The notes under the pieces: generated by a model
Database searches by the model: none
Told to the model about the DNA's origin: nothing
The model's input: only the letters and a program-made list of their open reading frames with translations
Assembly: GCA_035946175.1 (NCBI GenBank)
Contig: DASYZQ010000026.1
Span: 1-64,000 of the forward strand
DNA: 64,000 nucleotides
Direction: 5' to 3'
DNA from: DASYZQ01 sp035946175
Lineage (GTDB): Bacteria > Patescibacteriota > Saccharimonadia > Saccharimonadales > UBA4665
Shown here: piece by piece, positions 51,726 through 60,666 of the stretch
Numbering within the stretch: the stretch's first letter is position 1
Layout of the letters: each line of letters begins with the position of its first letter
Translations under genes and position numbers: made by a program

Positions 51726-52790
51726 ATGGACCAGAAAGAACTATCGTTACGCAACGAGCTCGCTGAAATCAATAAACGCCTGGATGACCCTGCTATCTTC
51801 ACCTCTAAAGATTACCCTGGCCTCGCCAAGCGGCGACAGGAGCTAGAGCAGGTCATTGCCCTATTTGATGATCGTAAAAAAATACTCCGAGAAACAGCAT
51901 CTGCCCAGGAACTTGTCAAAGGAGAAGATGGCGAGTTAGCCGAGTTGGCCAGATCCGAACTCAACCACCTTCAAGAACTGATCACCGACAATGATACTGC
52001 CTTACAGGGCTGGCTCGCCCCCAAAGATCCAAATGACGAGCGTGCTGTCGTTATGGAAATTCGAGCTGCAGCTGGTGGCGATGAAGCAAGCCTCTTTGCG
52101 CTAGATTTATACAGAATGTATGTCCGATGGGCAGAACGTCACCATTTCAAGGTTGAACTGATCGAAGAAAGCCCTAGCGAAGTAGGCGGTTTTAAAGAAG
52201 TTGTCTTTGGCATCCATGGTACAGCCATATACCACCAACTCAAGTTTGAGGCAGGTGTCCATCGAGTGCAGCGTATCCCGACAACCGAGTCACAGGGAAG
52301 AATTCATACTTCAACAGCTACAGTTGCCGTTCTCCCCGAAGCCGAGGAGACCGATATTGCCGTTAACCCTGATGATCTCCGCATTGATGTGTATCGTTCT
52401 AGTGGCCATGGTGGGCAGAGTGTTAATACAACTGATTCTGCAGTGCGTATCACCCATCTGCCGACAGGTATAGTGGTTACCTGTCAGGACGAAAAATCGC
52501 AAATAAAGAATAAAGAGAAGGCTCTCTCTGTTCTACGAGCCCGATTGCTCGCCTTGAAGATTGAGGAAGAGCAGAAACAACTCAGTGAAGCTCGACGTAA
52601 ATTGATCGGTTCAGGAGATCGTAGCGAAAAGGTCCGCACCTACAACTTTCCGCAAGATCGTATAACCGATCACCGCATTGGCTATTCGCGTAGCAATATT
52701 ACTGCCGCCCTGAACGGCGAGATTGATGATATTCTTTCTAAGCTACAAGCCTATGAACATCAACTTATTCATGACGAAAACGGAACATAA
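51726..52790 (+). CDS. prfA: Peptide chain release factor 1
   Basis: Terminates at UAG and UAA. The recognition tripeptide PxT is PTT in RIPTTESQGRIHTS, and GGQ lies in SSGHGGQSVNTTDS. 354 aa from ATG 51726; TATACT 14 nt upstream points to a short leader, and the 12-codon upstream extension overlaps it. Nucleotides 52374-52477 are identical to prfB. prmC follows with a 20-nt overlap. Confidence 0.97.
   Translation: MDQKELSLRNELAEINKRLDDPAIFTSKDYPGLAKRRQELEQVIALFDDRKKILRETASAQELVKGEDGELAELARSELNHLQELITDNDTALQGWLAPKDPNDERAVVMEIRAAAGGDEASLFALDLYRMYVRWAERHHFKVELIEESPSEVGGFKEVVFGIHGTAIYHQLKFEAGVHRVQRIPTTESQGRIHTSTATVAVLPEAEETDIAVNPDDLRIDVYRSSGHGGQSVNTTDSAVRITHLPTGIVVTCQDEKSQIKNKEKALSVLRARLLALKIEEEQKQLSEARRKLIGSGDRSEKVRTYNFPQDRITDHRIGYSRSNITAALNGEIDDILSKLQAYEHQLIHDENGT
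52374..52477 (+). repeat. 104-nt segment identical to prfB
   Basis: Every base matches the reverse complement of 33018-33121. It spans the codons for the GGQ loop and flanks (LRIDVYRSSGHGGQSV through THLPTGIVV). The bases on either side differ at once. Confidence 0.9.
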
Positions 52791-53637
52791 CCCTAAGGAC
52801 ACTGTCTATACGACTGTCGGACATTTCTTACATGCTGCCAGCCTAATGTTGTCTCGTATTAATATCCCTTCGGCCCACCTCGATAGCCTGCTCCTTTTAG
52901 AGGACGAACTAGACAAAGATAGAGCATATCTACTGGCCCACCCTGAAACGATCATTACGCCAATACACCTTTTAAGATTACAACAAAACTTATTGAGGCG
53001 GGCACGACATGAGCCAATTGCATATATAAGAGGCCATGCCCCATTCTATGGCCGCATTTTTCAAGTAACCCAAGATACGCTCATCCCCCGACCAGAGTCA
53101 GAGGATTTGATTAATTTATTGGTGGACCAATTGAGAAGGGATTGCCACGACACCACAGTGCTGCGCATTGCCGATATCGGTACCGGTACGGGTTGTTTGG
53201 GTATTACTGCCGCCCTCGAGCTACAATCCCGTTACATTGATCTATATGATAACGAACAACGAGCTTTAAAGGTAGCAAAAAAGAATGCGCGGGCTCACGC
53301 CATTGATCCGCGCTATTACTGTGAGAATTTATTGAATGCCGCCACATATCGCCACTACGATATTGTACTTGCGAACCTCCCATATGTTCCCGACAATGAT
53401 CATGTCAATCAAGATGCCACGTTTGAACCGGCTTCGGCAATATTTGGTGGCAGCGATGGCTTAGAGCTATACAGGCTATTCTGGGAACAGCTGGCTAGTT
53501 TGAACTACTGCCCGCGCTACATTCTAACCGAATCATATGTAGTACAGCATCAGAAGCTCGCCATATATGCCGAACAGAACGGCTTTCAATTGAGCCGGGT
53601 AAAAAATCTCGCTCAACTCTTTACGCTTAACCAGTAG
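52771..53637 (+). CDS. prmC: Release factor glutamine methyltransferase PrmC
   Basis: Methylates the Gln of the GGQ motif in RF1 and RF2. N-terminal helical domain (about 1-90, with ARHEPIAYIRGHAPFYGR and LIPRPESEDL), then the SAM motif IADIGTGTGCLGITAAL. The substrate-binding motif is NLPY instead of the usual NPPY (ANLPYVPD), which keeps Asn and Tyr. 288 aa from ATG 52771, inside the end of prfA. Neighbourhood with prfA supports the role. Its end overlaps convergent htrA by 11 nt. Confidence 0.93.
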   Translation: MTKTEHNPKDTVYTTVGHFLHAASLMLSRINIPSAHLDSLLLLEDELDKDRAYLLAHPETIITPIHLLRLQQNLLRRARHEPIAYIRGHAPFYGRIFQVTQDTLIPRPESEDLINLLVDQLRRDCHDTTVLRIADIGTGTGCLGITAALELQSRYIDLYDNEQRALKVAKKNARAHAIDPRYYCENLLNAATYRHYDIVLANLPYVPDNDHVNQDATFEPASAIFGGSDGLELYRLFWEQLASLNYCPRYILTESYVVQHQKLAIYAEQNGFQLSRVKNLAQLFTLNQ

Positions 53638-54925
53638 GCGCGCTTCCAAGAGTAACAGTTATTTCTATATTTTTGCTATTCCTTACGATGGTGAGTGTGA
53701 CTTGGGAACCGACTGTCTGCTGGTCGAGCACCGACGTGAGGCTGTGCTGTTGATTGATGACTATACTATTAACCTTAGTGATGATATCTCCCGCTTTTAC
53801 ACCCGCCCTAGCCGCTGGTCCGCCATTGACGACCGGCTGCTGCCCAACAACACTAGCAGGGGGGATATAGGCACCACTTGATACGCTCAGGCTATACTGT
53901 TTGACAACGTCACTGGTTACCGGGATGTATATAACGCCAAGATAAGGCTGTTGTAGCTTGCTAGTCTGCTCGACGCTCTTAATGAGCCCGGCAACATCAT
54001 TTATGGGTATAGCGAAACCAATGTTTTGGGCGCTACTGGCAAGGGCTGTATTAATGCCTATAACCTGGCCATCCATGTTAACGAGTGGGCCACCCGAATT
54101 GCCCTCGTTGATGGCGGCATCGGTCTGAAACATGTCATTGAGGTTCTCAGTAGCAGCACCGGTGCTGTCACTGGCCTGGACACTTCTACCATAGCCCGAT
54201 ATGATGCCTGTCGTGACCGTATTCTGGTACTGACCAAGCGCATTACCGATAGCTATCACAGGACTGCCGACCTGCATCTTGCTGGAATCACCGAGCTGGG
54301 CCGGCACTAATGTTTGGCCTTTCGTATCCTGTATTTGCAAAAAGGCAACGTCCAGACTGTCATTCTGGTTCGTGCGGCCCACTACCTTAACATTATTGTA
54401 TGTGGTTCCATTGGAAAGCGTGACACTCACGTTCGTGGTGCCGGCCGGTACAACATGTCGATTCGTGATTATAAGTCCGCTCGACGTAAGAATAATACCC
54501 GTGCCAGCACTCTGTTCTTGCTGTGGCTGTACATTGAGCCCAAAAAGATTATTAAGCGAACTAGGAGTAGTTGCCTGGGTTGTATTAATCGACGCTACGC
54601 TCTGGCCGACAAGGTTTGCAATGCCACTAATCAGCTGCCCGTGGCTCTCGAGAACAACTGGCTCTTTGTGGATAGTTGTCTGATTGCCATGCGAACCCGC
54701 AACCCAACCGCCCAGAAAGCCTGCACCCACACTCAGAACAATGAGTAATGCCCCTATAAATATCTCTGTTCTTGCAAAAGAGAACGGTTTTTTATGAGGT
54801 GTGTGGGATCCCTGAGGAACTGTCGGGTAAACTAGCCCGGAACCTCGGGCATATTCAGGATCTATCGTTTCCCCGATTTTCTGCTTATCGGCCTCTGATT
54901 CATGGCTACCATATGCTGATGTCAT
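53627..54925 (-). CDS. HtrA/DegP-like membrane-anchored serine protease
   Basis: 432 aa. Polar N-terminus (about 1-52), one membrane helix (IFIGALLIVLSVGAGFLGGWVAG, about 55-77, cited in part: LIVLSVGAGFLGGWV), trypsin-like domain with ITNRHVV (His), LDVAFLQI (Asp) and EGNSGGPLVN (Ser), and one C-terminal PDZ domain (RAGVKAGDIITKVNS). Extracytoplasmic protein quality control. ATG 54925; another ATG lies two codons earlier. Confidence 0.94.
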   Translation of the reverse strand: MTSAYGSHESEADKQKIGETIDPEYARGSGLVYPTVPQGSHTPHKKPFSFARTEIFIGALLIVLSVGAGFLGGWVAGSHGNQTTIHKEPVVLESHGQLISGIANLVGQSVASINTTQATTPSSLNNLFGLNVQPQQEQSAGTGIILTSSGLIITNRHVVPAGTTNVSVTLSNGTTYNNVKVVGRTNQNDSLDVAFLQIQDTKGQTLVPAQLGDSSKMQVGSPVIAIGNALGQYQNTVTTGIISGYGRSVQASDSTGAATENLNDMFQTDAAINEGNSGGPLVNMDGQVIGINTALASSAQNIGFAIPINDVAGLIKSVEQTSKLQQPYLGVIYIPVTSDVVKQYSLSVSSGAYIPPASVVGQQPVVNGGPAARAGVKAGDIITKVNSIVINQQHSLTSVLDQQTVGSQVTLTIVRNSKNIEITVTLGSAPTG

Positions 54926-54937
54926 ATACAACCAACC

Positions 54938-55687
54938 TTAAACTATCTTGCCACCCCAGTGTGAGCGTACTAAAACTATCACTATTATAGCTACCATTAT
55001 GAAGATCAGCTGACGAGAGAGTAATTTACTAAGTCGACGATGGTGATCAAGGTAGTACAGTGAGGCCAAACCGAAGCCAATAGCAATGAGTAGTAGTACC
55101 GGTTGGGCTATAGCGCCATAGAAGAGTAGCCAATGCCCCAATATCCAGACAAGGGCAGCACCGAAGTAACCCCAGATGTACGCGAGCAACTTAGCATATC
55201 TTTCATCAAAACTGTCGAAAAAATGTCGCGCTGAGAGGTAACATATGAGACCAGTGAGTAGCACTAGAGCATAGAGTGGTCCACCACCCCATGCCAAGAA
55301 GAGTGCCATAAGCCCGCAGACCAGACCCAGCGAAGCCTGTACAGATATCATCAGCTCATTGGAAGCTGGTTTTATAATGACAAGCCATACCCCATATGCG
55401 ACAGCCCACAATAACTGCGCGATTTGGCTGCTACCGTGGACCATGAAGACTAGGATTGAGATACCAACTATGATATCAACTGCATTCGCGCGCACATTTG
55501 CGGCCCAAAAACGTGGCCGCACTGCAAACATACGCCATTTACTGAGCAAAATTAGGACTAGTGCGATCTGCGTAAAATTAATTCGGATAAGGACGAAAAC
55601 GAGCATCGGCAATAGGGCATTTAAGCCGATATGGGCTATTTTCGAAAAACCGTCAGCAGGTTTTATTTTGGTTATAAGTGGTCTCAT
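54938..55687 (-). CDS. Polytopic membrane protein of unknown function
   Basis: 249 aa, mostly hydrophobic, with about eight predicted helices and short loops; a short basic motif WRMFAVRPRFW follows helix 2. I do not recognise a family. It starts divergently from lepB and ends 12 nt before htrA on the same strand, so it is probably cotranscribed with htrA. Confidence 0.75.
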   Translation of the reverse strand: MRPLITKIKPADGFSKIAHIGLNALLPMLVFVLIRINFTQIALVLILLSKWRMFAVRPRFWAANVRANAVDIIVGISILVFMVHGSSQIAQLLWAVAYGVWLVIIKPASNELMISVQASLGLVCGLMALFLAWGGGPLYALVLLTGLICYLSARHFFDSFDERYAKLLAYIWGYFGAALVWILGHWLLFYGAIAQPVLLLIAIGFGLASLYYLDHHRRLSKLLSRQLIFIMVAIIVIVLVRSHWGGKIV

Positions 55688-55802
55688 AGTTGTATCTTAA
55701 GATAATTATATAGGTTTGAGGCAATGTAGTTCAACTTATCCATTAGATAGCCCTAGGCAGGCTAGCCACCTAACGATAGATGCATCTGGGATAAAAGTAC
55801 GC

Positions 55803-55808
55803 TATAGT
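55803..55808 (+). promoter_or_regulatory. -10-like hexamer of lepB
   Basis: TATAGT 9 nt before the lepB ATG (55818), no ribosome site between; -35 region weak. Fits the leaderless layout. Confidence 0.4.
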
Positions 55809-55817
55809 TAGATTCGA

Positions 55818-56465
55818 ATGGAAGAACAAGCAAAAAATGTGTCGACTGGCCACTCAGCAGGCTCTGTTTCAGACAACTCTCCCCTGAAAACGTCACGGGG
55901 TTTCAGTGACGTCCTTTCATTACTACTAGTCGTAGTAATTGCCTTTAGTGTTGCCTTATTACTGACAGCCTATATATTCCAATCATATCAAGTCGATGGC
56001 CCCAGCATGGAACCGACACTGCAAAACAGTAATCGCCTTATCGTATGGAAACTTCCTCGCACATTGGCCCATATTACCGGTCATGCCTACATACCCGATC
56101 GGGGTGATATCGTCATTTTTAATACTAACGGGCTTCCCGACTTCGGTGAGGATGGGAAACAGCTGATCAAGCGAGTTGTTGCCCTACCCGGGGAACAAGT
56201 CGTTATTAAGAATGGTACGCTTAACGTCTATAATAAACAGCACCCTCAAGGTTTTAGCCCAGATGCAACTCTCCCTTACGGCAAGGCCATTACTAGCACT
56301 CAGGGGGATGAAAGCATTACTGTACCGAAGAATTCAATCTTCGTATGTGGTGACAATCGTGGTGATTCGCTTGATTCAAGGATTTTCGGACCAGTGCCTA
56401 CAACCAATATAGTTGGTAAACTGGTGTTTCGGGTATTACCGATTAACGAGCTAGAAGGTTTCTAA
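55818..56465 (+). CDS. lepB: Signal peptidase I
   Basis: 215 aa. Cytoplasmic polar N-terminus, one membrane helix (about 32-54), then the catalytic Ser63 in DGPSMEPTL and Lys118 in LIKRVVALPGE. GDNRGDSLDSRIFGPV is the box E signature. Removes signal peptides from Sec-exported proteins such as the CHAP hydrolase. Single-gene unit on the plus strand. Confidence 0.95.
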   Translation: MEEQAKNVSTGHSAGSVSDNSPLKTSRGFSDVLSLLLVVVIAFSVALLLTAYIFQSYQVDGPSMEPTLQNSNRLIVWKLPRTLAHITGHAYIPDRGDIVIFNTNGLPDFGEDGKQLIKRVVALPGEQVVIKNGTLNVYNKQHPQGFSPDATLPYGKAITSTQGDESITVPKNSIFVCGDNRGDSLDSRIFGPVPTTNIVGKLVFRVLPINELEGF

Positions 56466-56761
56466 AGGCCTGACAAAAATTCCTCTAACACAAATGCCCC
56501 TGAAGATGTCCAGCGAGGTGACAGCAACGGATCCTGCAGCAGAGTCGCAATTAACAATGTGTAGGACGATGTTTGCCGATTGGTTATAAGAACAACTTCC
56601 ATAGAGCAAGGCTGCTAACAACTATCTATTCGTAGCAACACAATTAGCTGGTTTCAACGCTCTCACTGGAGACCCCCCAGACTAGATGGACTATATAGCT
56701 AGTACTATAAGGCTACTTTAACCTCAGCGGCTCTTTCTCTCTTTCCTTGTTTTTTTGGGCC
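56466..56761. other. Gap between lepB and rplU, nothing recognised
   Basis: About 296 nt between convergent genes. No reading frame of note on either strand. I checked for tmRNA, RNase P RNA, SRP RNA and tRNA features and saw none. A TATAG/CTATA repeat near 56692-56710 and a T-run near 56750-56757 are the only structures, too weak to call a terminator. Confidence 0.5.
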
Positions 56762-57067
56762 CTATGCGATCTTCGTGATCCTGAGTCTTGTATTTCGTTG
56801 TCGGTGACCACGAGTCTTATGGACTCTCTTTTTTGCCTTATGGCGTATTGCTGTGGTCTTTTGCGTTTTGATCTCTGACTCTACGATTTCAGCGGTAACC
56901 TTAGCCTCGTCTAGACGTGGAGTGCCGACTTTTATATCATTGCCATCGATGATCAAGAGTGGACTAAAATCTATCGTCTTTTTGTCGACATGCAGAAGCT
57001 CAGCATCAATGATTTGATCCTTTTCGACAAGATATTGCCTATTGCCAACTTCAATAACTGCCTTCAT
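56762..57067 (-). CDS. rplU: 50S ribosomal protein L21 (bL21)
   Basis: 101 aa. KAVIEVGNRQYLVEKDQIID at the start and KKRVHKTRGHRQRNTRLRITKI near the end (about 79-100) are family signatures. Lies 69 nt downstream of ileS on the same strand and is not accompanied by rpmA. Confidence 0.96.
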   Translation of the reverse strand: MKAVIEVGNRQYLVEKDQIIDAELLHVDKKTIDFSPLLIIDGNDIKVGTPRLDEAKVTAEIVESEIKTQKTTAIRHKAKKRVHKTRGHRQRNTRLRITKIA

Positions 57068-57135
57068 ATTCCGTAGAACCTTCTCTCTTCGGTATTATGC
57101 ATAATTTTAACAGAAGTGTTACTGTATGTAAATGC

Positions 57136-60063
57136 TCAGGGTCGACTGTTTTCTTCTCTATGCACTTGCAATGATATGGTGAGAGGCAAGCCATCCACTT
57201 CGCAATCAAGACTGTCGGCGAAAGTTTGATCCATCACCAATTCATTAGCCAATGTTTCCGATATTATAGTAGCGCTGTGCTCCGAGATAGCCCTTCGTAG
57301 TTCGTCATCAGTGGTTGATAGGCTTAACCGTATACGATTATCCACTTGTAACTTGAACTTCTTTCGGGCACTTTGGATATGACGTATAACCTCCCGGGCC
57401 TTTCCTTCACGTCGTAACTTTGGCGTTATAGTAGTATCAAGCCGAACTAGATATGGCTTGGCTGATTCAGGTGGTGCCTCGGTAACTATAACTTCCTTCA
57501 CATTAAGCTCATCTTTTACAATTTGCTGATAGTGCTGCAGTATATCGTGAGTAGCCGGAATGCTACGCATATGTAATTGTACTCGGTTGAGCGGTTGGCG
57601 GACTTTAATCCCGGCAGCTGCGCGTTGTGAAAGCCCCTGTTCAATATCTGCCCTAATATCTGCCATTTGCTGTAGCACCAGATCGTTAATCCGCCCCACT
57701 TCTGGCCAATCTCTCAAGTGTACGGATTCATCCCCGGTCAACTTTTTATATAGTTCTTCTGCCAGGAAAGGCGTAAATGGCGCCAGAACATGCGCTAGCT
57801 GCACTAGGACATAGTGTAGTGTTTGATACGCCGTTTGCTTATCGTCATCATCCTCGGTCTTCCAGAATCGCCGTCTTGAACGTCGAACGTACCAATTTGA
57901 GGCATCATCGATAAAGGGCAATACTGGCGCTAAGGCGCCTGGGATATCATATCGCCGCATATTGGTGTCTACTGCATCTATGAGCTGATGGAGACGCGAA
58001 ACAATCCACTGATCGAGTGGATTACTCAATCTGTCGCCTGGATCTTTGACTTCTCCGTCCCATTCCCAATTATCAACGTCAGCATAGAGCGTGAAGAAGT
58101 CATACATATTCCAGATCATGGCCAACTTACGCTGAACATCGGAAACCTCTTTATCTTGTAGCGAATAGTCTTCGCCGTTCATAACTGGGCTACTCATCAA
58201 CAGGAATCTCAGCGCGTCGGCGCTGTAAAGATCCATAAGTTCGTTTGGGTCAGTGTAATTCCCATATGATTTACTCATTTTACGACCATCGTTGCCTGCC
58301 AAGTTACCTGTTACGATGACATGTTTGAAGGCATTGTGACCAAAGAGAGCCACATTGACTGCATGCATGTAGTAAAACCACGCCCGTACTTGGCCTATAT
58401 ATTCAACAACGAAATCTCCAGGATAGTTCTGCTCAAATTTTTGAACATTATCAAATGGATAATGAAATTGAGCAAATGGCATACTACCACTCTCAAACCA
58501 GCAGTCCATCACCTTGTCTATACGCCGATATTCGATGCCATCTATAGTAAATATTACACCATCGATCCATGGCCTATGGTAGTCGTCGAGCTCTACACCA
58601 GATAGCTCCTTAAGCTCTCGATAACTGCCAACTACTTTAATGTGGTCCTTCCCCTGGGCATCAGTTCCTTTCCATACTGGCATAGCGGTCGCCCAGAAGC
58701 GGTCACGGCTGAGATTCCAGTCTGGCGCCGCCTCAATGGTCTTAGCAAATCTGCCCTGTTTTAAGTGCTCAGGGAACCAGCTGATATTGCCATTTTCTTC
58801 TAACATTTCGTTGCGCTGGCTCGCAATATCCATAAACCAACTTGGATGAGCTCGGTACATAAGTCTCGTATTGCACCGGTAGCAGTGTGGGTAACTGTGC
58901 TGTATATATTCAATCTTCCAGACTATTCCCTCCTTAAGTAACTCCTTGGCAATTTCTTTATCGGCATCCCAAACGTATTGCCCTTTCCATCTACCTGATT
59001 TATAAAAACCATTTTCATCAATTACAGATATAATCGGCATGCCCTCTTCTTGAGCCATGATGAAATCTTCCTCACCATAGGCGGGAGCCGAATGAACGAT
59101 ACCAGTGCCCTCTTCAAGCGATACGTAATCTTCGTGATAGATAGTATGTGCCTTGGCACCATGATCCTCAAAAAGTGGTTCCATCCTCTTGCCAACTAAT
59201 TCCTTACCCTTGAAGCTACGAATGATCTTGTAGGGCAATGGCTGATGTTTCTCATCGGTGAGAACTTTCGGAAGTAAATCTTGAGCTAGAATTAATCGCT
59301 CACCCGCGACCTCTACCTCCACATAATCAAAAGCCTTGTTAACAGCTACCGCTACATTGGCAGGTAGGGTCCATGGAGTCGTCGTCCACGCTAGAATAAA
59401 GGCATCACTATCACGGAGCTTAAATTTGACATACACACTCGGGTCATTTACTTCCCTATAAGAGCCCGCGTCCATTGTAACTTCCGCTTTAGATAGTGGT
59501 GTCGCATCGCGCACACAATATAACAGGACTTTCTCGCCTTCATAGATCTTGCCTCGTTCGTATAACTCTTTGAAGGCCCACCAGATCGACTCCATGTAAT
59601 TCTTATCCATGGTACGGTAAGCGCCGTCGAAGTCTACCCAGCGACCTATCCTGTCAATCGTATCTTCCCAGAGTGAACCGGTTTGAATCATATTGTCCCG
59701 GCATGTCCGAATGTAGTCCTCGAGCGATATTTTTGTACCAATATCCCGCCTATCCTTAACTCCCAGCTTTTTTTCGGTGAAGACCTCCGCTGGTAATCCA
59801 TGGCAATCCCAACCCCAGACCCGTTCTACGTGTTTCCCCTTCATAGTCCAGTAACGCGGCACTACGTCTTTAGCCGTGGTGGCCAGGAGTGTACCAACAT
59901 GAGGGACCCCCGTGATAAAAGGCGGTCCGTCATAAAAGACATACGAGTCGCTAGCTGACCGACGCTCTATGGACCGCTTAAAGGTCTCATGCTCTTTCCA
60001 ATAATGGATAAGCTCTTTCTCATATTCAACTGGTTTGCGTCGAGTGCCTTGCTTGAACTTCAT
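57136..60063 (-). CDS. ileS: Isoleucyl-tRNA synthetase, type 2 (eukaryote-like)
   Basis: 975-aa class I synthetase. HIGH motif as PHVGT in FITGVPHVGTLLATTAKD, and KMSKS in GRKMSKSYGNY. The stretch GWDCHGLPAEV and YMESIWWAFKELYERG identify the type 2 branch seen in eukaryotes and some bacteria; bacterial type 1 reads GWDTHGLPIE. CP1 editing domain lies about 190-400. Type 2 enzymes are as a group less sensitive to mupirocin (established knowledge). Expression is probably controlled by the T-box leader upstream (60064-60255). AGGAG 5 nt before the ATG. Confidence 0.97.
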   Translation of the reverse strand: MKFKQGTRRKPVEYEKELIHYWKEHETFKRSIERRSASDSYVFYDGPPFITGVPHVGTLLATTAKDVVPRYWTMKGKHVERVWGWDCHGLPAEVFTEKKLGVKDRRDIGTKISLEDYIRTCRDNMIQTGSLWEDTIDRIGRWVDFDGAYRTMDKNYMESIWWAFKELYERGKIYEGEKVLLYCVRDATPLSKAEVTMDAGSYREVNDPSVYVKFKLRDSDAFILAWTTTPWTLPANVAVAVNKAFDYVEVEVAGERLILAQDLLPKVLTDEKHQPLPYKIIRSFKGKELVGKRMEPLFEDHGAKAHTIYHEDYVSLEEGTGIVHSAPAYGEEDFIMAQEEGMPIISVIDENGFYKSGRWKGQYVWDADKEIAKELLKEGIVWKIEYIQHSYPHCYRCNTRLMYRAHPSWFMDIASQRNEMLEENGNISWFPEHLKQGRFAKTIEAAPDWNLSRDRFWATAMPVWKGTDAQGKDHIKVVGSYRELKELSGVELDDYHRPWIDGVIFTIDGIEYRRIDKVMDCWFESGSMPFAQFHYPFDNVQKFEQNYPGDFVVEYIGQVRAWFYYMHAVNVALFGHNAFKHVIVTGNLAGNDGRKMSKSYGNYTDPNELMDLYSADALRFLLMSSPVMNGEDYSLQDKEVSDVQRKLAMIWNMYDFFTLYADVDNWEWDGEVKDPGDRLSNPLDQWIVSRLHQLIDAVDTNMRRYDIPGALAPVLPFIDDASNWYVRRSRRRFWKTEDDDDKQTAYQTLHYVLVQLAHVLAPFTPFLAEELYKKLTGDESVHLRDWPEVGRINDLVLQQMADIRADIEQGLSQRAAAGIKVRQPLNRVQLHMRSIPATHDILQHYQQIVKDELNVKEVIVTEAPPESAKPYLVRLDTTITPKLRREGKAREVIRHIQSARKKFKLQVDNRIRLSLSTTDDELRRAISEHSATIISETLANELVMDQTFADSLDCEVDGLPLTISLQVHREENSRP

Positions 60064-60255
60064 ATTATCTCCTACTAAAAATCACCTCTTCGGCCATCGG
60101 AACCCTATCGTTGCAGGGTGGTACCATCCGATTTCCTTTGAGGTGATGATAATCTCAAAAGCACTTATTTATTGGCTGTTACGGGCTCCCCGTCAGGCTC
60201 TACTTGGACAGCAATGCCGACCGTTCTTCCTGCTGCATTCGTGGTTGATAGCCAC
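60064..60255 (-). promoter_or_regulatory. T-box riboswitch leader of ileS, short stem I, probably translational
   Basis: Read on the minus strand. A 15-nt hairpin GTGG-CTATCAA-CCAC (60255-60241) carries the Ile codon ATC in its loop as candidate specifier. Next, GCTGT/ACAGC (60212-60208 with 60179-60175) encloses AGTAGAG and the ACGGG-GAG-CCCGT hairpin, like stem II/IIA-B. The tRNA-end-binding hairpin is CGGA, bulge TGGTACC (60126-60120), ACCCT, loop, AGGGT, TCCG (to 60098). Outer ATCACCTC/GAGGTGAT (60147-60140, 60088-60081) could switch access to the start region. No terminator T-run, so translational control is inferred. Confidence 0.82.
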
Positions 60256-60330
60256 TTATTCTATATTAAATAGAGAGCATGTTGTTAAATTGTATCTTTA
60301 CTATACTAGACTTCGCCAGGAGGTGCAACC

Positions 60331-60597
60331 TCAATTATAGAGATACCCAACCACTTCATCCATGAGAGGCAGTTGGCCCTGCCAGGCATTTCTAACTGAA
60401 CCGTCATCTGCGAGCGCTAGAATAGCTGGGTATGACATTATGTCATAGAGGTTGGCCGTAGCGGCACCATCGCGAGTATTTATGCTCAATATCTCTAATT
60501 TTTTTCCGATATCATGTAGGCGCTGAAAGTCATGCGCAAAGCCCTCGACGGCGGTGGCATGTTCTGAATTGGGACGGTACAGAATAAGTAGCTTCAC
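60331..60597 (-). CDS. Thioredoxin-fold protein lacking the CxxC motif
   Basis: 88 aa. The pattern LLILYRPNSEHAT, then ILSINTRDGAATANLYDIMSYPAILAL with the cis-proline after SY, resembles a thioredoxin/glutaredoxin fold, but no cysteine is present at all, so it cannot be a disulfide reductase. Position between nrdJ and ileS may link it to the reductase, or not. Function unknown. Confidence 0.7.
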   Translation of the reverse strand: MKLLILYRPNSEHATAVEGFAHDFQRLHDIGKKLEILSINTRDGAATANLYDIMSYPAILALADDGSVRNAWQGQLPLMDEVVGYLYN

Positions 60598-60666
60598 GAA
60601 GGAAGCATACCAAAGACTATACCATTATTTCAACCACAACCGTCACAATAGTCCTTGAATAGGTCC

